Positions 8,501 through 10,722 of a DNA stretch of 10,722 nucleotides are shown in pieces. Each line of letters begins with the position of its first letter. The first letter of the stretch is position 1. The notes under the pieces are model-generated. The model worked only from the letters and a program-made list of their open reading frames with translations. It did no database searches and was not told where the DNA came from. Source of the DNA: Hemicentrotus pulcherrimus (taxonomy: Eukaryota > Echinodermata > Echinoidea > Camarodonta > Strongylocentrotidae); contig BEXV01000292.1 in assembly GCA_003118195.1 (NCBI GenBank), positions 105,128-115,849 on the forward strand, in the 5' to 3' direction. A program made the position numbers and the translations under genes.

Positions 8501-10685
8501 TCAGTTCATTTACACCTTGATATGAAAGTGTGGGGTCACCCATTGTACTCTGACACTAAAGTTAAAATGCAATATATCATGCTCCACGTGTTACCCCGGG
8601 GTACCGTAGTACCCCGGGTTACCGCGTTGTGTAGCGCCATCTCGCGTCCACTCGAGTACAATGTATGGAGTGCGTGTACATAGTTCTGTGGTATCTCTAT
8701 GGTGTATACTATGCATGGTGTGCATGCATGCACTGCTCACGCTATAGCGCTCGCTCACGATCACAAGCGCACTACGGTGGCTATCGCNATTCCTACTCTG
8801 AACAATGCATTATCGCAAAAGTGAAAAAATTGTAATCGTCGCAAATTTCCTTGAACAATGGGCTATCACAGTGCAAAAATTGTGATTGTTGCGATTTCCA
8901 AACATTTGTTTTCCTTCTCTGAACAATGCAGTATCGCAATAGTGAAATACTTGCAGGCCAAGTATGCAGGCCCTGACCATTGGTATCCATCTGACCTCCA
9001 AGCCAGGGCCAAAGTCGATGAGTACCTCGCCTGGCAACACATGAACACCAGGGTCAATGTAGCAAAGGTCTTTTTGAAAGAGGTTAGTCCAAGTTCTTTA
9101 CAGAAAAGTGCATGGAACAATCCTTGTTTTAGAGATGATTACTCTGCATGTGTTCAAGTTTCAAACTTCCATCAGTTCATTTACACCTTGATATGAAAGT
9201 GTGGGGTCAACCATTGTACTCCGACACCAAAGTCAAAATGCAATATATCATGCATGTTCCATTCATCTTTCTGCTTGTATCCACTTATCTTCCTTCATAT
9301 TCATGGCTCGCAAAGTGTAACCATCACAAAGTATCTCCATGAAAAGTTTGACTGTGCGGATCACTGGTTTAACAAGAGCCAACAGCAGAGGTCAAGGGTC
9401 AATGAATATTTAGATTGGCAGCATTTCAATATGAGACTTTGTATGTATAATGTATTTCTTGCGGAAGTGAGTCAAAGATATCAAATTGCCTGCAATTTCA
9501 GTAAATTGTATAAGATTTTTTTGTATTGCATTGAATAAGCATCAATGCTCATATAGCCATAAACTCATTGGATCATGTATATTATGGAAATCATAGAATA
9601 TATATCATTGATTAGGGATGGGTGTTGGGGTACTTATGTATGTCAGATTGGGCGGCTTAAAATGTGGGGGAGGGGCATGGGCAGGCTGTGCCCCCCCCCC
9701 TTCAATGAACTACTGAGGTAAAGTATCAGTGGTATCAAAGACCAGAGGGTCAGAATCGAGTACTGCACTGAAAAATACTACCTAATATTTACCCACTTCC
9801 TATATCCAATATTGTACAAGATAGATAACGTACAAACCCCTACAAATAGGGTTTAACTTATAATTCACATCAAAGGCTTGGTCTAATTAAGTAAGTAAAT
9901 ACAATGATCAATGATTTGCACATCTAATTTTTTGTTTGTCATGTTTCCACCTCATTCTGCTTGTCTGTCTGTTTGTTTTACTCTGTCTGGCTCTGTCTCT
10001 CTCTCACCATCTTTGTCTCTTTCTCCCTAATTTATCATGTTTATGTGTTTAAAACATTATACAAGTTTTGTTTTTTCACCCCCCTCTTCCTCTCTTCTTC
10101 GCTCTTTCTCTCATTCTTAATATTCTCCCTCCTCTCTCACCCTATGTCTCTATTTTCCCTCTCTCCCTCTCTCCCTCACCCTCTTCCTCTCCCTGATCCC
10201 CCTCTCTCCCTCTCTCTCCCTCTCTCTCCCTCGCTCTTTCCCTCCGCTAGTCTCTTTCCAACTTTTTTGTTGTAATAATGCCTTTAAAGACCGTCTGTAC
10301 TAGTTTGGCTAGGAGGGATTAGACCATCCAGGGAGGTCACTGACAGGTGGCTATCTCATCAACTCGACTCTTAATTAACATAAGAAAAAGGATCCTGAGG
10401 GACCAACGGTCACTGATTAGGCAATGTATTCTAAATAGAGGGAGGAAGTAGTAGCTACAAGTAGTACAGTGGGGCTTTAAGGTAGATAACACCCTACCTG
10501 TCTCCTCCTTTTCACAGGTAATCTTCCCCAAGATGACGGGCACCCCACCAGACCCTGCGGCCCTCGCACAAGACATCCAGAGGATGGAAGAAACCTTAGA
10601 CAACTTAGAAAAGCACTTCCTCCAGGACAAACCTTTCCTGTGCGGGGACGATATCACCATCGCAGACCTGTTTGGCGTGAACGAG
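5467..10685 (+). CDS. GSTT-like: Glutathione S-transferase theta class, partial at 3' end (gene-level model)
   Basis: Joining exon 1, exon 2, one exon 3 and exon 4 gives 173 residues of a theta-class GST; members are usually about 230-245 residues, so the C-terminal quarter lies beyond the window. The cytosolic enzyme conjugates glutathione to electrophiles. Visible theta hallmarks are the N-terminal SQPAR motif with catalytic Ser at residue 11, a KKIPAM loop with the cis-proline at 55, the LTES glutathione-binding turn (Glu66, Ser67), and the helical-domain signature DEYLAWQH. Exon 4 gives the FLCGDDITIADLF segment typical of the GST C-terminal domain (N-capping box). The start ATG has an in-frame TAA five codons upstream. 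Exon 3 exists in three versions that are alternatives to one another. The intron 2 donor is GC rather than GT. Confidence 0.93.
5797..6046. repeat. 250-bp polypyrimidine tract, (TTC)n and (TTCCTC)n
   Basis: Almost pure pyrimidine on the plus strand with only a few A or G interruptions, made of TTC trinucleotides and CTCTTC/TTCCTC hexanucleotides. It includes an uninterrupted TTC run at about 5971-6003. Translation gives only Phe/Leu or Lys/Arg homopolymers, so it is not coding. Such tracts can form triplex (H-) DNA. Confidence 0.95.
6048..6428. mobile_element. Probable TTAA-flanked MITE (piggyBac-type target site)
   Basis: A 373-bp segment (6052-6424) is flanked on both sides by TTAA (6048-6051 and 6425-6428). 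It begins AGGGAT and ends ATCCCT, a perfect 6-bp terminal inverted repeat. By eye the match extends to about 13 of 18 positions (AGGGATCCTGTAACTTTG against AGGGATTGTTTAACAATG). TTAA duplication is the mark of piggyBac-superfamily insertion. There is no transposase frame inside, so it would be non-autonomous. The TIR is short and TTAA is common in AT-rich DNA, so chance is not excluded. Confidence 0.5.
7138..7225 (+). CDS. GSTT-like: GST theta exon 2
   Basis: An 88-nt exon, phase 1 in and phase 2 out, encoding residues 38-66 plus two bases of codon 67. The acceptor CCTTTTAG follows a long pyrimidine tract. It completes the thioredoxin-like N-terminal domain: Pro-Met-Lys-Lys-Ile-Pro with cis-Pro 55, then DGEFKLTE leading to the glutathione gamma-glutamyl-binding Glu66-Ser67. 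The Ser67 codon AG|T is split by the intron, and every exon 3 copy supplies the T. Confidence 0.92.
7226..7231 (+). promoter_or_regulatory. Non-canonical GC splice donor of GST intron 2
   Basis: Exon 2 must end after GAGAG at 7225 to preserve the LTES codon and the phase of exon 3. The next bases are GCATGT, so the donor is AG|GCATGT, matching the GC-donor consensus AG|GCAAGT at all but one position. The nearest GT (7230) would add four bases and put exon 3 into a frame with a TGA at its 15th codon. Confidence 0.8.
7534..7604. repeat. 13-bp perfect inverted repeat with 45-bp loop
   Basis: AGATATACAGTAG (7534-7546) pairs exactly with CTACTGTATATCT (7592-7604). The repeat does not extend further in either direction. 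It could form a hairpin in the pre-mRNA or be the remains of a small inverted-repeat element. Confidence 0.7.
7981..8275 (+). repeat. Degenerate tandem copies of the exon 3 acceptor region
   Basis: Five related segments begin near 7981, 8060, 8128, 8182 and 8241. All carry a version of TCTGAACAATGCA followed by T/CATCGCAAAAGTGAAA. The last is the real acceptor and first codons of exon 3a (TCCTTCTCTGAACAATGCAG|TATCGCAATAGTG). The first (TCCTTCTCTTAAAATTACAG|TATCACAAAATGG) also ends in AG before a TATC, but its frame reaches a stop within a dozen codons. The middle three lack the AG. The last three are repeated before exon 3b. Confidence 0.7.
8261..8411 (+). CDS. GSTT-like: GST theta exon 3a
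   Basis: A 151-nt exon, phase 2 in and phase 0 out, encoding residues 67-117. Acceptor AATGCAG, donor GAG|GTTAGT. The peptide starts SIAIVKYLQAKYAG and contains DHWYPSDLQARAKVDEYLAW, the signature of the theta-class first C-terminal-domain helices (family form: D-x-W-Y-P-x-D-L-Q-A-R-A-x-V-D-E-Y-L-A-W-Q-H). It contributes Ser67 of the glutathione site and helix alpha-4, which lines the hydrophobic-substrate pocket. Spliced between exons 2 and 4 it keeps the full frame open. Confidence 0.93.
8412..8582 (+). other. Intronic part of duplicated segment after exon 3a
   Basis: Starts with the GTTAGT donor and is matched at 9083-9253 with a few substitutions. An apparent open frame running from exon 3a into this stretch is intron read-through. 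Confidence 0.7.
8583..8787. other. Unique CpG-rich 205-bp insert between the two duplicate copies
   Basis: Base composition changes sharply: it is GC- and CpG-rich with alternating purine-pyrimidine TGCATGCATGCA runs, unlike the AT-rich introns around it. It contains an E-box CACGTG (8585-8590) and a perfect hairpin (8595-8618). It has no coding potential. It ends at the N at 8788. It may be part of a mobile element or of one haplotype only; no matching terminal repeats or target duplication are visible. Confidence 0.6.
8595..8618. repeat. 10-bp perfect hairpin, CGTA loop
   Basis: CCCGGGGTAC and GTACCCCGGG flank the tetraloop CGTA. Each arm also contains a SmaI-type CCCGGG. Confidence 0.85.
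8788..8788. other. Single ambiguous base (N), probable contig join
   Basis: This is the only N in the window. The second copy of the 460-bp repeat starts at the very next base, as expected where two overlapping or allelic contigs were abutted. Confidence 0.7.
8789..9253 (+). repeat. Segmental direct repeat, copy 2 (contains exon 3b)
   Basis: A near-duplicate of 8125-8582. Beyond 9253 the sequence is unrelated to the insert that follows copy 1. It carries its own acceptor array and exon 3b. Confidence 0.92.
8932..9082 (+). CDS. GSTT-like: GST theta exon 3b (same peptide as 3a)
   Basis: A 151-nt exon with the same acceptor, phases and GTTAGT donor as 3a. It differs from 3a at one base (GCA to GCC, both Ala), so the encoded 51-residue segment is identical. 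Either a very recent tandem duplicate or the second allele of the same exon placed in tandem by assembly. Confidence 0.8.
9083..9315 (+). other. Intron between exon 3b and exon 3c
   Basis: A 233-nt spacer. The last 60 bases are pyrimidine-rich (around TTCATCTTTCTGC and TTATCTTCCTTCA) and serve as the exon 3c polypyrimidine tract before the acceptor GCAAAG. Nothing else is seen. Confidence 0.7.
9316..9466 (+). CDS. GSTT-like: GST theta exon 3c, diverged alternative exon
   Basis: A third version of exon 3: also exactly 151 nt, starting with T to complete Ser67, fully open, ending GAA|GTGAGT. The peptide begins SVTITKYLHEKFDC and contains DHW, SRVNEYLDWQH and NVFLAE. By eye 24 of 51 residues match exon 3a. 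Conserved positions are the structural ones (Ser67, KYL, DHW, VxEYLxWQH, N, R, VFL, E). Differences cluster in the loop after DHW and in helix alpha-4 facing the substrate pocket, which would alter substrate range. The acceptor AAAG is weaker than the TGCAG of 3a. Retained length, phase and frame argue against a dead copy; a non-functional duplicate is still possible without transcript data. Confidence 0.83.
9664..9700. repeat. G-rich arm and C10 run, possible hairpin
   Basis: GTGGGGGAGGGGCATGGG is followed, after a short spacer, by GTG and ten C. The G-rich and C-rich arms can pair. Run lengths are subject to sequencing error. Confidence 0.6.
9961..10260. repeat. CT-rich low-complexity tract upstream of exon 4
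   Basis: About 300 bp of CTCTCT, CCCTCTCT and TGTCTGTC repeats on the plus strand, interrupted by a more ordinary patch at about 10030-10075. The 104-codon open frame across it is Ser/Leu/Phe/Pro filler and not a gene. In the pre-mRNA it would offer many CUCUCU/UCUU sites. Confidence 0.9.
10518..10685 (+). CDS. GSTT-like: GST theta exon 4
   Basis: A 168-nt phase 0-0 exon encoding residues 118-173 from VIFPKMTGTP to TIADLFGVNE. Acceptor TTTTCACAG, donor GAG|GTAACT. It carries helices of the C-terminal domain, with the family pattern F-L-x-G-D-x-I-[TS]-x-A-D-L (N-capping box and hydrophobic staple needed for GST folding). The next exon, expected to begin near the family motif E-L-M-H/Q-P, is outside the window. 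Confidence 0.93.
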
Positions 10686-10722
10686 GTAACTTGATGATTT
10701 ATATGGCCAATGACGGTTAAAG
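10686..10722 (+). other. Start of GST intron 4
   Basis: Begins with the GTAACT donor and runs off the window. Confidence 0.8.

Larger units (their letters stand above)
8125..8582 (+). repeat. Segmental direct repeat, copy 1 (contains exon 3a)
   Basis: About 458 bp are repeated at 8789-9253 with scattered substitutions and small indels. Coding bases differ at one synonymous site only; intronic bases differ more, including a TTTG-repeat variant near 8225. The similarity stops abruptly at ATCATGC (8576-8582). Confidence 0.92.
9467..10517 (+). other. GST intron 3
   Basis: A phase 0 intron from GTGAGT to the strong acceptor TTTTCACAG. It contains a G-rich/C-run stretch (9664-9700) and a long CT-rich tract (9961-10260). 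No gene is seen in it. Confidence 0.75.

Noticed and set aside
9961..10275. 104-codon Ser/Leu/Pro-rich frame
   Set aside because: It is a translation of the CT-rich low-complexity tract.
1..10722. tRNA, rRNA and snRNA genes
   Set aside because: No cloverleaf with matching A/B boxes or recognisable rRNA/snRNA sequence was found by eye on either strand.

Overview
The window looks like nuclear DNA of a marine invertebrate, probably a non-vertebrate deuterostome such as an echinoderm or lancelet. The genes are split by GT-AG introns, most of the sequence is AT-rich non-coding DNA rich in microsatellites, and one gene is a clear theta-class glutathione S-transferase. Near-allelic duplicated sequence beside a single N suggests a highly heterozygous genome. 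The species cannot be fixed from sequence alone.

Layout. Positions 1-471 are low-complexity 3' flank. From 4016 down to 472, on the minus strand, a five-exon gene can be assembled whose reading frame stays open across every inferred splice. It encodes a protein of about 519 residues: a coiled-coil-prone N-terminal half followed by a complete protein kinase domain with an HND-type (non-RD) catalytic loop. Positions 4017-5466 separate this gene from a divergently transcribed gene on the plus strand. That spacer holds a GA/GACA microsatellite, a four-unit tandem repeat carrying CCAAT and CRE-like motifs, and a TATA-like box. From 5467 to the end runs the GST theta gene: exon 1 (5467-5578), exon 2 (7138-7225), three alternative versions of exon 3 (8261-8411, 8932-9082, 9316-9466) and exon 4 (10518-10685). 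Its last exon or exons lie beyond the window.

The most notable structure is the exon 3 cluster. All three copies are exactly 151 nt, enter in the same codon phase, are fully open and have splice donors. Copies 3a and 3b encode the same peptide. Copy 3c is about 47% identical to them in protein (24 of 51 residues by eye). Because 151 is not a multiple of three, splicing two copies together, or none, creates a stop codon within a few codons, so exactly one copy per mRNA is needed. This is the architecture of mutually exclusive exons, and here it would exchange part of the helical substrate-binding domain of a detoxification enzyme. The intron leading into the cluster appears to use a non-canonical GC donor.

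Caveat: copy 3b lies in a roughly 460-bp duplicate that starts exactly after the only N in the window (8788), so 3a/3b may be two haplotypes placed in tandem by the assembler. The 3a/b versus 3c divergence is too large for that explanation. Other structures include a 250-bp TTC/TTCCTC tract and a probable TTAA-flanked MITE in GST intron 1, and degenerate copies of the exon 3 splice acceptor upstream of exon 3a.
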